A stretch of 64,000 nt of DNA from Microbacterium phyllosphaerae (GCF_017876435.1 NZ_JAGIOA010000001.1:2356001-2420000), one strand, 5' to 3'. Positions 42,848-52,801 are shown, counted from the first letter of the stretch. A program made the numbers and translations. The notes: a model not told the origin generated them from the sequence alone.

Positions 42848-43605
42848 GCCTGGGGTGCTCTCTCTACCCAGTCCGCATACTTCGCCGTGCGTCCGTCCCC
42901 GGAGGACGTACGTGTGACGCGCCGCCTCACCCAGGGGCCGACGAACTCCCGGTAGTAGGCGAGGCCGGCCGGGCCACCCGCCGTGAGTGCGGTCGGCGAC
43001 CACCACGACGACGGTGGCTCGAAGCCGAGGCCCTGAAGCACCCGGGCGGCGACCCGGTGGTGTCCCGCGGCGTTCATGTGCAGCCGATCCTCTGACCAGT
43101 ACTTCGCATCGGCGAGCTCACGATCGGGCCAGTTGAGCGCGCGCACCACGTCGTCGCGCCCCTCGACCCTGCGAAGGACGGCATCGGAGAGCTGGTCGCC
43201 GCGGCGCTGCACGAGCGAACCCATCGGCAACTGCCCGCTGGGGTTCGCGCCCGACAGCAGGATCAGCGTGACGCCCTCTTCGTCGCACCGTCGAAGCACT
43301 CGACTGAACGCATCGGCGATGTGTTCGAGATCGGTCCTCGGGCGGAGCATGTCGTTGCCGCCGCCGTTGAAGGAGAGATGGGTCGGGCGCAGCGCCAGCG
43401 CCGGCTCGAGCTGCTGCTCGACGATGGGCCAGGCCAGCTTGCCGCGGATCGCGAGATTCGCATAGCTGATCGAGTGCCCGGCGGCATCGGCCCACCCCTG
43501 GGCGACCAGGTCGGCCCAGCCCCGCTCGCGTCCGTCCGGCAGCACATCACCCACTCCCTCGGTGAAGGAATCGCCGATGGCCACATAGCGCACGTCTGTC
43601 ACCAC
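42844..43605 (-). CDS. SGNH/GDSL-family hydrolase
   Basis: Predicted 253 aa. All four SGNH blocks are recognisable: YVAIGDSFTEGVGD (Ser), a Gly in NLAIRGKLAW, LSFNGGGNDML (Asn), and DRLHMNAAGHHRVA (Asp and His). Likely a cytoplasmic esterase or lipase-type hydrolase of unknown substrate; no signal peptide is visible. First of a two-gene operon with the SUMF1-like gene. Confidence 0.92.
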   Translation of the reverse strand: MVTDVRYVAIGDSFTEGVGDVLPDGRERGWADLVAQGWADAAGHSISYANLAIRGKLAWPIVEQQLEPALALRPTHLSFNGGGNDMLRPRTDLEHIADAFSRVLRRCDEEGVTLILLSGANPSGQLPMGSLVQRRGDQLSDAVLRRVEGRDDVVRALNWPDRELADAKYWSEDRLHMNAAGHHRVAARVLQGLGFEPPSSWWSPTALTAGGPAGLAYYREFVGPWVRRRVTRTSSGDGRTAKYADWVERAPQA

Positions 43606-43640
43606 GACAGCCTATTCCCGCCCACGGACATGTGGCCGCG

Positions 43641-44993
43641 TCAGCGGTCGTCGAGCGCGACTCCCCGTCGATCGACCAGGCCCCACGCCGCAGCGGCCGC
43701 CGCCACGAAGCACGCTCCGAACACGGCGAAGAGCACGGGCGCTCCCCCGGCGACCAGGATCACGGGTACGGCGAGAGGAGCCACGATCGAGGCGATCCTC
43801 CCGACACCCGCGGCCCATCCGGAACCGGTCCCCCGGAGCGACGTCGGATAGATCTCGGGGGTGACGGCGTACAGTGCGCCCCACGCGCCGAGGTTGAAGA
43901 ACGAGAGCGCCATGCCGGAGGCGATGATCGCGGCTTCCGTCGTGGACGTGCCGAAGAACACCGCCGAGACGGCGGACCCGATCAGGAACACCGACAGAGT
44001 GGTCCGGCGCCCCCAGACCTCGATCAACCAGGCGGCCACCGCGTATCCCGGCAGTTGAGCGAGGGTGATGATGAGGGTGAACCCGAACGAGCGGACGAGA
44101 TCGAAACCCGCATCGACGAGGATGCTGGGGATCCAGATGAACGCACCGTAGTAGGCGAAGTTCACGCAGAGCCAGACGATCCACAGGCACAGCGTGCGGA
44201 CGCGGAACTCGGCATTCCAGAGGGTCGTGAGACGCGCCCTGGTGGTGACGGCGATCGCACGAGAGACCGGCTCGCGCCTGATCGCCGGGCCCGGCTCGAC
44301 ACCGGCATCCGCTTCGAACGTCGACACGATCCGATCGGCCTCGGCGATGCGTCCCCGCGAGGCGAGCCAGCGCGGTGACTCCGGCAGGCCCCAGCGCACG
44401 ATCAGCGCGTAGACGGCGGGGATCGCGCCGAGCGCGAAGGCCCAACGCCAGCCGTCGTCGGATGCGGGGATCACGAAGAAGCCGATGAGCGCTGCGGCCG
44501 TCCATCCCAGCGCCCAGAACGCCTCGAGAATGACGATGAGGCGCCCCCGGATACGCGCCGGCGCGAACTCGCTCACGTATGTCGAGGCGACAGGGAGCTC
44601 GGCGCCGAGCCCGAGCCCGACGAGGAACCGAAGGACGAGAAGCGCGGCGAGTCCGCCGACGAGTGCGCTCGCCCCCGTGGCGATGCCGTAGATGAGGAGC
44701 GTGAGTGCGAAGACCTGGCGTCGCCCGAGGCGGTCGGCGAGAAGGCCGCCGAGCGTCGCGCCGAGAGCCATGCCGATGAATCCGACGGATGCGATCCAGC
44801 CGGCATCCGTCTTCGTGAGGCCCCACTGCTGGGTGAGCGCCGCGAGGATGAACGAGATGAGTCCGACATCCATCGCATCCAGCGCCCAGCCGACTCCGGA
44901 GCCGGTGAGCAGGCGCAGATGGCGACGCGTGAACGGAAGGTCGTCGAGACGCCCGGCGATCGATGCGCGGCTCGGCAGCGCGGTGTTGGCCAT
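43641..44993 (-). CDS. MFS transporter, sugar-porter/metabolite:H+ symporter-like
   Basis: Predicted 450 aa with twelve helices. Conserved motifs: GLLADRLGRRQVFALTL in loop 2-3, PESPRWLASRGR after helix 6, and the acidic VSEFAPARIRGRL in loop 4-5. These mark the sugar-porter and related organic-acid/metabolite symporter families. The substrate cannot be named. The start at 44993 (MANTALPS) is preferred over a GTG at 45014; its ribosome-binding site is poor, so the GTG start remains possible. Confidence 0.88.
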   Translation of the reverse strand: MANTALPSRASIAGRLDDLPFTRRHLRLLTGSGVGWALDAMDVGLISFILAALTQQWGLTKTDAGWIASVGFIGMALGATLGGLLADRLGRRQVFALTLLIYGIATGASALVGGLAALLVLRFLVGLGLGAELPVASTYVSEFAPARIRGRLIVILEAFWALGWTAAALIGFFVIPASDDGWRWAFALGAIPAVYALIVRWGLPESPRWLASRGRIAEADRIVSTFEADAGVEPGPAIRREPVSRAIAVTTRARLTTLWNAEFRVRTLCLWIVWLCVNFAYYGAFIWIPSILVDAGFDLVRSFGFTLIITLAQLPGYAVAAWLIEVWGRRTTLSVFLIGSAVSAVFFGTSTTEAAIIASGMALSFFNLGAWGALYAVTPEIYPTSLRGTGSGWAAGVGRIASIVAPLAVPVILVAGGAPVLFAVFGACFVAAAAAAWGLVDRRGVALDDR

Positions 44994-45036
44994 TCCTACA
45001 TCGTAGGGGCGCACACCGCGCCGCCGAGCCTGTGGC

Positions 45037-46071
45037 TCAATCGCGGTCGGCGAGCAGCTTGCGCACGCGCGGGATGACCTCGGAACCGTACAGCTCGACG
45101 CTGCGCATCATCGCCTCGTGCGACAGGGTGCCCGTGGCGTACTTCATGTCGAATCGTCCGAGTCCCAGCGTCGTGACCGTGTCGGCGATCTTCGCGGCGA
45201 CGCGATCGGGCGAACCGACGTACAGCGCGCCGGCGGGGCCGATGTCGTTCTGGAATCGAGCACGGCTGTACGGAGGCCACCCGCGCTCGCGTCCGATCGT
45301 GTTGTTCATCGCCTCGAAGCCCGAGTACGCGGCCTCCCACGCCTCGTCGTCGGTGTCGGCGATGTGTCCGGGTGAGTGGACGGCGATCGGATGCGAGGTC
45401 GTGCCGAACGACGCCACCGACCGGTGGTAGAGGTCGACGAACTGCCGGAACCGCCCGGCTGGTCCTCCGATGATCGCGAGCATCAGTCCGAGTCCGTGTC
45501 GCGCCACGCGCACGACCGACTCGGGGCTGCCGCCCACGCCCACCCACGTGCGCAGACCGTTCGCGGTCTTCGGGAAGACGTTCGCGTTCTCGAGAGAGGC
45601 GCGCATGGAGCCGGACCACGTCACGGGCTCCTCCTTGAGCAGTTCGACGAACAGCTCGAGCTTCTGCTCGAAGAGCGCGTCGTAGTCGCGGAGGTCGTAA
45701 CCGAACAGCGGGAACGACTCGATGAAAGAGCCACGGCCGAGCACGACCTCTGCCCGTCCGTTCGAGAGCGCATCCAGAGTCGAGAAGCGCTCGAAGACAC
45801 GCACCGGGTCGTCCGACGACAGCACGGTCACCGCCGTACCGAGGCGGATGTCCTTCGTCCTTCCGGCGATGGTCGCGAGCACCATCTCGGGGGCCGAGAC
45901 GGCGAACTCGGTGCGGTGATGCTCCCCCACTCCGAAGAAGTCGACGCCGACGCTGTCGGCCCGCTCCGCCTGCTCGACGATGTTGCGGATCGTCTGCGCT
46001 CCTGAGAGGAGCTCGCCGTCGGCGCCCCTCGTGATGTCGCCGAAGGTGTCCAGCCCGAACTCGATGCTCAT
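45037..46071 (-). CDS. LLM-class flavin-dependent oxidoreductase
   Basis: Predicted 344 aa, bacterial luciferase-like TIM barrel. It begins MSIEFGLDTFGDI and contains VGVDFFGVGEHHR, LGTAVTVLSSDDPVRVFE and the closing RFDMKYATGTLSHE. These enzymes use FMNH2 (or F420) with O2 to oxidise organic substrates. The substrate is unknown. It lies after the MFS gene in gene order but reads as an independent unit. Confidence 0.9.
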   Translation of the reverse strand: MSIEFGLDTFGDITRGADGELLSGAQTIRNIVEQAERADSVGVDFFGVGEHHRTEFAVSAPEMVLATIAGRTKDIRLGTAVTVLSSDDPVRVFERFSTLDALSNGRAEVVLGRGSFIESFPLFGYDLRDYDALFEQKLELFVELLKEEPVTWSGSMRASLENANVFPKTANGLRTWVGVGGSPESVVRVARHGLGLMLAIIGGPAGRFRQFVDLYHRSVASFGTTSHPIAVHSPGHIADTDDEAWEAAYSGFEAMNNTIGRERGWPPYSRARFQNDIGPAGALYVGSPDRVAAKIADTVTTLGLGRFDMKYATGTLSHEAMMRSVELYGSEVIPRVRKLLADRD

Positions 46072-46124
46072 GTCAGCCCTTTCTATTCAACTGAATGAAC
46101 ACGGTGCGCGCTGGACTCATTCCC

Positions 46125-47801
46125 TCATCGTGCGAGAAGAGCGGTCCGAAGCGTGTCGAGGCCGACGCCGCCCATATCGAGAGCTCGCTTGTGGAACTCC
46201 TTGACGTCGAAATCTGCTCCGCGCTCCGCCTGGTATGCGTCACGCACCTGCTCCCAGATGCGCTGGCCGACCTTGTACGACGGCGCCTGCCCCGGCCAGC
46301 CCAGGTAGCGGTTGACCTCGAACTGCACGAACTGGTCCGACATGTTCACGTTCTTGCGCATGAAGTCGAGGGCGTAGTCGGCGTCCCACGTGCCGTCGCC
46401 GTCGAGGCGGGGCTTGCCGAGGTGCACGCCGATGTCGAGTACGACGCGCGCCGCGCGCATCCGCTGCCCGTCGAGCATGCCGAGCCGATCGGCCGGGTCG
46501 TCGAGGTATCCGAGCTGCTGCATGAGCCGTTCGGCGTAGAGCGCCCAGCCCTCGGCATGACCGGACGTGCCGGCGAGCAGTCGCCGCCACGAGTTCAGCT
46601 CGGCACGGTTGTACACCGCCTGTGCGATCTGCAGATGATGCCCGGGAACACCCTCGTGGTACACGGTCGTCAGCTCGCGCCAGGTGTCGAACTCGGTCAC
46701 ACCCTCGGGAACAGACCACCACATGCGTCCAGGGCGCGAGAAGTCATCGGTCGGCCCCGTGTAGTAGATGCCACCCTCCTGGGTGGGCGCGATCATGCAC
46801 TCGAGGGTGCGGATCGCCTCGGGGATGTCGAAGTGCGTGGCGCCGAGTTCGGCGACCGCGCGGTCACTCGTCTCCTGCATCCAGTGCTGCAGCGCCTCGG
46901 TGCCCACGAGCTTGCGCGCGGGATCGGCCTCGAGGTGCGCCACGGCCTCCTCGACCGAGGATCCGGGGAGGATCTCGTTCGCGATCGCCGTCTGCTCTGC
47001 GACCATGCGGGCGAGCTCCTCGCGACCCCACTCGTACGTCTCGTCGAGATCGATGGTCGCTCCGAGGAAGCGACGGGAGTTCAGAGCGTAGAGCTCGCGT
47101 CCTACGGCATCGACCTCGGTTGCGGCGGGAGCAAGCTCCTCCGCGAGGAAGCTGCGCAGCTCGTCGTAGGCCACGCGGGCGGCCGCGGAGTTGTCGGCCA
47201 GGGTGCGAGCGAGGGATGCCGGGAGGTTGCCCTCCGCGGGCGCGGCATCGGCGACGAATGCCGCGAAGAAGCCGTCGTCCGCCGTGTAGCGATCGATCTG
47301 CGTGGCGACCTCGACGACCTGACGGCGCGCAGGCGTGACGCCCTCGGCGATGCCGGCCCGAAGGGTCTCGGTGTAGCCCCGGAGCGCGTCCGGTACCGCG
47401 GCGAGGCGAGTCGCGATGACCGACCAGTCATCCGCGGTCGCCGTCGGCATGAGATCGAACGCCGAGCGCACGTCCTGTGCGGCCGAGGCGATCACGTTGA
47501 GGTCGCGCAGGTGCCACTTCGCGTCGTGCAGCTCGAGATCGAGGCTGAGCTCTGCAGACAGATCGGTCTTGGTCACCTCGTCGATTGCATCGACCGGCTC
47601 GAGGGCGGCGAGCTTCGCAAGCGTGGCACGCGTGGCCGACGCGATCTCGTCATGCCCAGCCGGGCTCAAGTCGCCGAACCGGTCGTTGACCTCGTCGCGA
47701 CCGATGTAGGTGCCGAGTGTCGGGGCGAGCACCGCGATGGTGTCGACCCACTCATCGGCGACTTTGTCGATGGCAGACGGGGTGCGGGGAGAAGAGGTCA
47801 T
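46125..47801 (-). CDS. DUF885-family (peptidase-like) protein
   Basis: Predicted 558 aa from ATG 47801; the longer frame to 48008 overlaps the end of polA and is rejected. DUF885 marks are the zinc-type motif VYHEGVPGHHLQ, followed by GHAEGWALYAERLM, and the C-terminal GQAPSYKVGQRIWEQVR. Such proteins look like soluble metallopeptidases, mostly uncharacterised. No signal peptide. It is 62 nt downstream of polA on the same strand. Confidence 0.9.
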   Translation of the reverse strand: MTSSPRTPSAIDKVADEWVDTIAVLAPTLGTYIGRDEVNDRFGDLSPAGHDEIASATRATLAKLAALEPVDAIDEVTKTDLSAELSLDLELHDAKWHLRDLNVIASAAQDVRSAFDLMPTATADDWSVIATRLAAVPDALRGYTETLRAGIAEGVTPARRQVVEVATQIDRYTADDGFFAAFVADAAPAEGNLPASLARTLADNSAAARVAYDELRSFLAEELAPAATEVDAVGRELYALNSRRFLGATIDLDETYEWGREELARMVAEQTAIANEILPGSSVEEAVAHLEADPARKLVGTEALQHWMQETSDRAVAELGATHFDIPEAIRTLECMIAPTQEGGIYYTGPTDDFSRPGRMWWSVPEGVTEFDTWRELTTVYHEGVPGHHLQIAQAVYNRAELNSWRRLLAGTSGHAEGWALYAERLMQQLGYLDDPADRLGMLDGQRMRAARVVLDIGVHLGKPRLDGDGTWDADYALDFMRKNVNMSDQFVQFEVNRYLGWPGQAPSYKVGQRIWEQVRDAYQAERGADFDVKEFHKRALDMGGVGLDTLRTALLAR

Positions 47802-47862
47802 CCCTCCAGCGTAGCCCCGCCCCCTCCGCGCAGGATATCGGTGTGGTGCGCGTCGTCGACGA

Positions 47863-50496
47863 TCAGTGCGCGGCCTCGTTCCAGTCGTGACCTCGGCCCA
47901 CCTGCACGTCGAGGGGCACGGTGAGATCCGCCGCATCGCCCATTCGGGTCCGGACGATCCGCTCGGTCGCGTCCCATTCGCCCGGGGCCACCTCGACCAC
48001 GAGTTCATCGTGGATCTGCAGGAGGGCGCGCGAGGTGAGGCCCTTGGTGCGCAGATCTTCGTGGATGTGCAGCAGCGCGATCTTCATGATGTCCGCGGCA
48101 CTTCCCTGGATCGGTGCGTTGAGCGCCGCCCGCTCGGCGTTCTCACGCAGCACGCGGTTCGGGCTGGCGAGATCGGGGAACGGTCGGCGGCGCCCGAAGA
48201 TCGTCTCGGTGTAGCCGACCTCCTTGGCCTTCAGCACCGACGCACGGAGATAGTCGCGCACCGCACCGAACCGGGCGAAGTACTCGACCATCAACTGCTT
48301 CGCCTCGGACTGCTCGATGCGCAACTGCTTCGACAGGCCGAATGCCGAGAGTCCGTAGACGAGCCCGTACGACATCGCCTTGACCTTCGTGCGCATCGCG
48401 GAGGTCACATCGCTCGGCTCGACCCCGAAGACGCGCGCGCCGACGAACCGGTGCAGATCCTCGCCGCTGTTGAACGCCTCGATGAGGCCCTCGTCTCCGG
48501 AGAGATGCGCCATGATGCGCATCTCGATCTGCGAGTAGTCGGCGGTGAGGAGGGCTTCGTAGCCCTCCCCGACCTGGAACGCGCTGCGGATGCGGCGCGA
48601 CTCCTCGGTGCGGACAGGGATGTTCTGCAGGTTCGGGTCGGTGCTCGACAGGCGACCGGTCTGGCTGCCCGTCTGCACGTACGTCGTGTGGACACGAGCG
48701 TCGGCACCGATCGCCGTGTCGAGCGATTCGATGATCTGGCGCAGCTTCGTGGCCTCGCGGTGCTGCAGGAGCAGGCCGAGGAAGGGGTGCGGGTGCGAAT
48801 CCTGCAGGTCGGCCAGCACAGCGGCATCCGTCGAGTACCCCGTCTTGGTCTTGCGCGTCTTCGGGAGCTGGAGATCGTCGAAGAGCACCTCCTGCAGCTG
48901 CTTCGGGGAACCGAGGTTGAACTCGCGCCCCACGATGCCGAAGGCCTCCTGGGCGAGGCCTTCGGCGCGGGTTGCGAGTTCGCCGGAGAAGGTCGAGAGG
49001 ACCTCGTGCGACACCGCGACGCCGGCGACCTCCATGTCGGCGAGCGTGATGAGCGTGGGCAGCTCGATGTCCGTGAGGACCTTCGCGACCGACTCGGGGA
49101 TGTCTTCTCGCAGGGCATTCGCGACACGCAGGGCGAACCAGGCCTCCTGCGAGGGTGTGGCGCCCTCCGTCTCGGGAACCAGCTGCGAGGGATCAGCCTC
49201 GGGGAGCTTCTCGCCGAGGTAGCGCTCGACGAGGTCACCGAGCGTCTTGTCGGGGAAGCTCGGGCGCAACAGCCACCCGGCGAGGCTCGTGTCGTAGGCG
49301 AGCCCGTTGACGCGGACACCCTGCCGCAGCAACGCCTTCACCTGCGGCTTCGCGTCGTGGATCACCTTGGGGCTCGTCGACTCGAGCCACGGGCGCAGTG
49401 CCGCGGCGACGTCGTCGGTCCAGTCGAGTTCGCGGAGTTCCTTCTCGGTCGCCGCGCCCACACGGGTGGGTGCTCCGCCCTGGACGAGGAGCCGTACTGC
49501 GACATCACCCGTCTGCGACTCCGCCCACGTGACGAAATCCGATGCGCCGACCTGGACGGGCTCGGGCAGGACGACCGCTGTGGCCGGGTCCTCGGCGACC
49601 TCTCCGGCTCCGACCGCATCGAAGACGCGGGGCAGCAGCGTGCGGAACTCGAGGCGGGCGAAGATGTCACGGACGGCCTGCGCATCGATCGGCGCGACCG
49701 CGAGATCGTCGGGAGCGACGGGCAGCTCGACATCCGTCAGCAGCCGGTTGAGTCGACGGTTCCGCCGCACGTCCTCGATGTGGTCGCGGAGGTTTCCTCC
49801 GACCACGCCCTTGATCTCATCCGCTCGTTCGAGGAGATCGTCGAGCGAGCCGAACTGCGTCAGCCACTTCACGGCCGTCTTCTCACCGACCTTGGGAACG
49901 CCGGGCAGGTTGTCGCTGGTCTCGCCGACCAGCGCGGCGATGTCGGGGTACTGTTCCGGGCGCACGCCATAGCGCTCCTGCACGGTCACCGGGTCGTAGC
50001 GCTTGAGCTGTGAGACACCCTGAACCGACGGGTACAGCAGGGTCACATCGTCGGTGACGAGCTGAATCGTGTCGCGGTCTCCGGAGACCACGAGGACGTC
50101 GTATCCCTTCTCGGCCCCTTGAGTCGACAGGGTGGCGAGGATGTCGTCGGCCTCGACGCCCTCCTTCATCAGCACCGGGATCGACATCGCGGCGAGGCAG
50201 TCCTGCAGCAGCGGGATCTGGCCGCGGAACTCCTGGGGTGACTCCGACCGAGTCGCCTTGTACTCGGGGTACTGGTCAGTGCGGAACGAATGACGAGAGG
50301 TGTCGAATGCGATCGCCATGTGCGTGGGCTGCTCTGCCTTGATGAGGTTCACCAGCATCGACAGGAAGCCGTAGATGGCGTTCGTGTGCTGGTTGTCCTT
50401 GGTCGTGAAATTCTCGACCGGAAGGGCGAAGAAGGCACGATAGGCGAGCGAATGGCCGTCGATGACCATGAGGGTAGGCTTTGCGGAGTCCGTCAC
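47863..50496 (-). CDS. polA: DNA polymerase I
   Basis: Predicted 877 aa. N-terminal 5'-3' exonuclease/FEN domain (LMVIDGHSLAYRAFFALP, VVSGDRDTIQLV, GVPKVGEKTAVKWL). The central 3'-5' exonuclease domain is degenerate, as usual in actinobacteria. Polymerase motifs A (TADYSQIEMRIMAHLSGDE), B (RTKVKAMSYGLVYGLSAFGL) and C (QIHDELVVE) are intact. The enzyme fills repair gaps and replaces Okazaki primers. It is divergent from the thioesterase gene with 45 nt between starts. Confidence 0.97.
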   Translation of the reverse strand: MTDSAKPTLMVIDGHSLAYRAFFALPVENFTTKDNQHTNAIYGFLSMLVNLIKAEQPTHMAIAFDTSRHSFRTDQYPEYKATRSESPQEFRGQIPLLQDCLAAMSIPVLMKEGVEADDILATLSTQGAEKGYDVLVVSGDRDTIQLVTDDVTLLYPSVQGVSQLKRYDPVTVQERYGVRPEQYPDIAALVGETSDNLPGVPKVGEKTAVKWLTQFGSLDDLLERADEIKGVVGGNLRDHIEDVRRNRRLNRLLTDVELPVAPDDLAVAPIDAQAVRDIFARLEFRTLLPRVFDAVGAGEVAEDPATAVVLPEPVQVGASDFVTWAESQTGDVAVRLLVQGGAPTRVGAATEKELRELDWTDDVAAALRPWLESTSPKVIHDAKPQVKALLRQGVRVNGLAYDTSLAGWLLRPSFPDKTLGDLVERYLGEKLPEADPSQLVPETEGATPSQEAWFALRVANALREDIPESVAKVLTDIELPTLITLADMEVAGVAVSHEVLSTFSGELATRAEGLAQEAFGIVGREFNLGSPKQLQEVLFDDLQLPKTRKTKTGYSTDAAVLADLQDSHPHPFLGLLLQHREATKLRQIIESLDTAIGADARVHTTYVQTGSQTGRLSSTDPNLQNIPVRTEESRRIRSAFQVGEGYEALLTADYSQIEMRIMAHLSGDEGLIEAFNSGEDLHRFVGARVFGVEPSDVTSAMRTKVKAMSYGLVYGLSAFGLSKQLRIEQSEAKQLMVEYFARFGAVRDYLRASVLKAKEVGYTETIFGRRRPFPDLASPNRVLRENAERAALNAPIQGSAADIMKIALLHIHEDLRTKGLTSRALLQIHDELVVEVAPGEWDATERIVRTRMGDAADLTVPLDVQVGRGHDWNEAAH

Positions 50497-50541
50497 CCTG
50501 TCAGCCTAACGAGGACGACAGACACCCGCTGAGGAGGATCC

Positions 50542-50970
50542 ATGACCGAGACCGCGACGAGTGCAGGACTCGACTGGGCGACAGCCCGCGGGATGGGCGC
50601 ACTCGCCCAGAAGATGGGCATGGAATTCCTCGAGTTCACCACTGAGCGTTGCGTCGCGACGCTTCCCGTCGAGGGCAACACGCAGCCGGTCGGCCTCATG
50701 CACGGCGGCGCCTATGTGGTCCTCGGCGAGTCGCTCGGCTCGATGGCGGCGAACCTCCACGCAGGCCCCGGCCGGCTCGCGGTCGGGGTGGACATCAACG
50801 CGACACACACGCGCTCCGCGACGTCGGGCGTCGTGACGGGTGTCTGCACGCCCGTGCATCTCGGACGCAGCATCACGGTCCATGAGATCGTCGTCTCCGA
50901 CGATCAGGGCCGACGGTGCTCGACGATCCGGATCACCAACATGATCAAGGATGCTCCCGCGGCACGCTGA
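50542..50970 (+). CDS. PaaI-family hotdog-fold thioesterase
   Basis: Predicted 142 aa. Hotdog fold: GMEFLEFTTERCVATLPVEG, then the active-site helix MHGGAYVVLGESLGSMAAN, then VVTGVCTPVHLGRS. It hydrolyses acyl-CoA thioesters; it could be a phenylacetyl-CoA or DHNA-CoA type enzyme but there is no supporting neighbour. GAGGAGGATCC precedes the ATG. The 3' end overlaps the convergent GNAT gene by 26 nt. Confidence 0.92.
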   Translation: MTETATSAGLDWATARGMGALAQKMGMEFLEFTTERCVATLPVEGNTQPVGLMHGGAYVVLGESLGSMAANLHAGPGRLAVGVDINATHTRSATSGVVTGVCTPVHLGRSITVHEIVVSDDQGRRCSTIRITNMIKDAPAAR

Positions 50971-51508
50971 GCGGCTCTTCCAGCAGGAGCTGGAACAGCA
51001 GGTGGTCCTGCCACTCCCCCGCGATCCGCAGATATCGCGGCGCGAGACCGATGCGTTCGAAGCCGGTGCCGACGAGCACCCGCTGTGACGCGAGGTTGTG
51101 CAGCAGCGTCGCCGCCTGGATCCGATGCAACCGCAGCTCGTCGCGCGCGTAGGCGGCGACCTCGGCCACTCCTCGCGAAGCCAGACCTCGACGCAGCTGC
51201 GTCGCATCGACCCAGTAACCGAGGTCGGCGCTGCGGAACGCGCCGCGGACGATGTTGTTCAGGTTGACTCGGCCGCGGATCTCGCCGTCGGTCGATTCGA
51301 TGACGAACCGGATGCTGCGGCCGGCAGCGGCATCATCCACGCACCGCCGCGCATCGTCCTCCTGCCAGGCGGTGGTGAAGAAGTCCTCCGGCCTGAGAGG
51401 CTCCCACGGCGCGAGGTGCTCGCGGTTCGCTGAATACGCCTTCGCAAGCGCAACGCCGTCACCGGCGCGGACAGGCCGCAGAACATGCTCCGCGTCGAGC
51501 GGCAGCAA
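50945..51508 (-). CDS. GNAT acetyltransferase, RimJ-like
   Basis: Predicted 187 aa. RimJ-type pattern: HVLRPVRAGDGVALAKAYSA, SADLGYWVDATQLRRGLASRG and RIQAATLLHNLASQRVLVGTGFE. It is likely a protein N-terminal or small-molecule acetyltransferase. It lies 3 nt after the ANTAR regulator gene on the same strand, so the two may be cotranscribed. Confidence 0.88.
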   Translation of the reverse strand: MLPLDAEHVLRPVRAGDGVALAKAYSANREHLAPWEPLRPEDFFTTAWQEDDARRCVDDAAAGRSIRFVIESTDGEIRGRVNLNNIVRGAFRSADLGYWVDATQLRRGLASRGVAEVAAYARDELRLHRIQAATLLHNLASQRVLVGTGFERIGLAPRYLRIAGEWQDHLLFQLLLEEPLSVPREHP

Positions 51509-51511
51509 AGA

Positions 51512-52132
51512 CTACTTCTTCGGCGCGAGCTGCTCGATGATCGCCTTGGCGACGTCCTGCATCGTGAGGCGACGATCCATCGACGCCTTCTGGATCCAGC
51601 GGAAGGCCTCGGGCTCGGAGAGGCCCATCTTCTCGTTCAGCAGCCCCTTGGCGCGGTCGACGAGCTTGCGGGTCTCGAAGCGCTCGACCATGTCGGCGAC
51701 CTCGGCCTCGAGCGTGATGATCTGCTCGTGGCGAGCCAGCGCGATCTCGATCGCCGGCAGCAGGTCGTTCGGGGTGAACGGCTTGACGACGTAGGCCAGC
51801 GCGCCGGCCTCGCTCGCACGCTCCACGAGCTCCTTCTGGCTGAAGGCCGTGAGGAGGACGACGGGAGCGATGTTGCCCTTGTGCAGCTTCTCGGCCGCGC
51901 TGATGCCATCGAGCTGCGGCATCTTGACGTCCATGATGACGAGGTCGGGACGCAGCTCGGTCGCCAGTGCGACCGCGGTCTCACCGTCTCCGGCCTCACC
52001 CACCACATCGAAGCCGTTGTCGCGGAGGATCTCGACGATGTCGAGACGGATCAGCGACTCGTCCTCGGCGACGACGACGCGTCGGGGTGCGGATGACGTG
52101 GGCTGCTCAGCTGCCTGTTCTTGCTCGGTCAC
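51512..52132 (-). CDS. pdtaR: ANTAR-domain response regulator
   Basis: Predicted 206 aa. The receiver domain is VVVAEDESLIRLDIVEILRD with phosphoacceptor Asp in LVIMDVKMPQLDG; a C-terminal ANTAR RNA-binding domain (LVDRAKGLLNEKMGLSEPEAFRW) follows. This matches actinobacterial PdtaR, which controls target mRNAs by antitermination when phosphorylated by the PdtaS kinase (not in this window). The polA/pyk neighbourhood is also typical. Confidence 0.93.
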   Translation of the reverse strand: MTEQEQAAEQPTSSAPRRVVVAEDESLIRLDIVEILRDNGFDVVGEAGDGETAVALATELRPDLVIMDVKMPQLDGISAAEKLHKGNIAPVVLLTAFSQKELVERASEAGALAYVVKPFTPNDLLPAIEIALARHEQIITLEAEVADMVERFETRKLVDRAKGLLNEKMGLSEPEAFRWIQKASMDRRLTMQDVAKAIIEQLAPKK

Positions 52133-52232
52133 AGATCCATCCTAGTGGAGACGACCTCTGAGGACCCCGATGGCGCGGCGAGTGGCCGTGATCACCGATC
52201 CTCTGCGATAAAGTCGAAGACGCGACACACGA

Positions 52233-52315
52233 GCCGGCGTGGCGGAATGGCAGACGCGGAGCACTCAAAATGCTTTGTCCGAGAGGGCGTGTGGGTTCGA
52301 GTCCCACCGCCGGCA
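52233..52315 (+). tRNA. tRNA-Leu (anticodon CAA)
   Basis: Class II tRNA of 83 nt. Acceptor arms GCCGGCG and CGCCGGC pair fully; the anticodon stem GAGCA/TGCTT closes the loop CTCAAAA, giving anticodon CAA for the TTG codon; a long variable arm and the T-loop GGTTCGAGTCC follow. CCA is not encoded. GATAAAGT about 25 nt upstream could be the -10. Confidence 0.95.
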
Positions 52316-52324
52316 CAACAGGGA

Positions 52325-52801
52325 TCAGATGCTGATCCACACCTCTCCGTCGATCAGCAGATAGCGATCGAGCGCGGGCGCCATGGCCGCATGGAGTTCA
52401 CGTTCTGCCGTCGCGGGGTGATCTGCCTGCAGGACCGCCTCCGGCACCGTCGCACTGATGATCGCGCCGAGGTTCTCGTCTGATGCGGCCACGGGCATGC
52501 CGCCGACGAGCAGCGGCTCGTACGTCCGGTCGCCGTGGATCCGTTCGCCCTCGCGCCCCGCGATCGTCTCTGCTGAGCGGGTCTGCGCGAGGTAAGCGGG
52601 AACACAGGCGATCGCGTCGTAGGTACGGAAACGCCGCTTCAGTCGGTAACGCACCCCGATGCTGCCCGGCTTCAGAGGCGGCAGCGAGTCGGACGAGGCC
52701 GTCTCGACGAGATCGAGGCGAGACGTGCACGGCTCGACGGACACCGGTCGGGCGATCTCGGGTCGCTCGTCCACGGCGGGTTCGATGGTCAGGTCATCCA
52801 T
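52325..52801 (-). CDS. Hypothetical protein
   Basis: Predicted 158 aa from the ATG at 52801; the frame is open to 52846. No family is recognised. The sequence is mostly soluble, mixed alpha/beta ([40 protein letters not shown]) and ends [12 protein letters not shown]. Codon use is typical of the host. It lies between tRNA-Leu and an alpha/beta hydrolase, with no visible operon partner. Confidence 0.65.
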   Translation of the reverse strand: MDDLTIEPAVDERPEIARPVSVEPCTSRLDLVETASSDSLPPLKPGSIGVRYRLKRRFRTYDAIACVPAYLAQTRSAETIAGREGERIHGDRTYEPLLVGGMPVAASDENLGAIISATVPEAVLQADHPATAERELHAAMAPALDRYLLIDGEVWISI

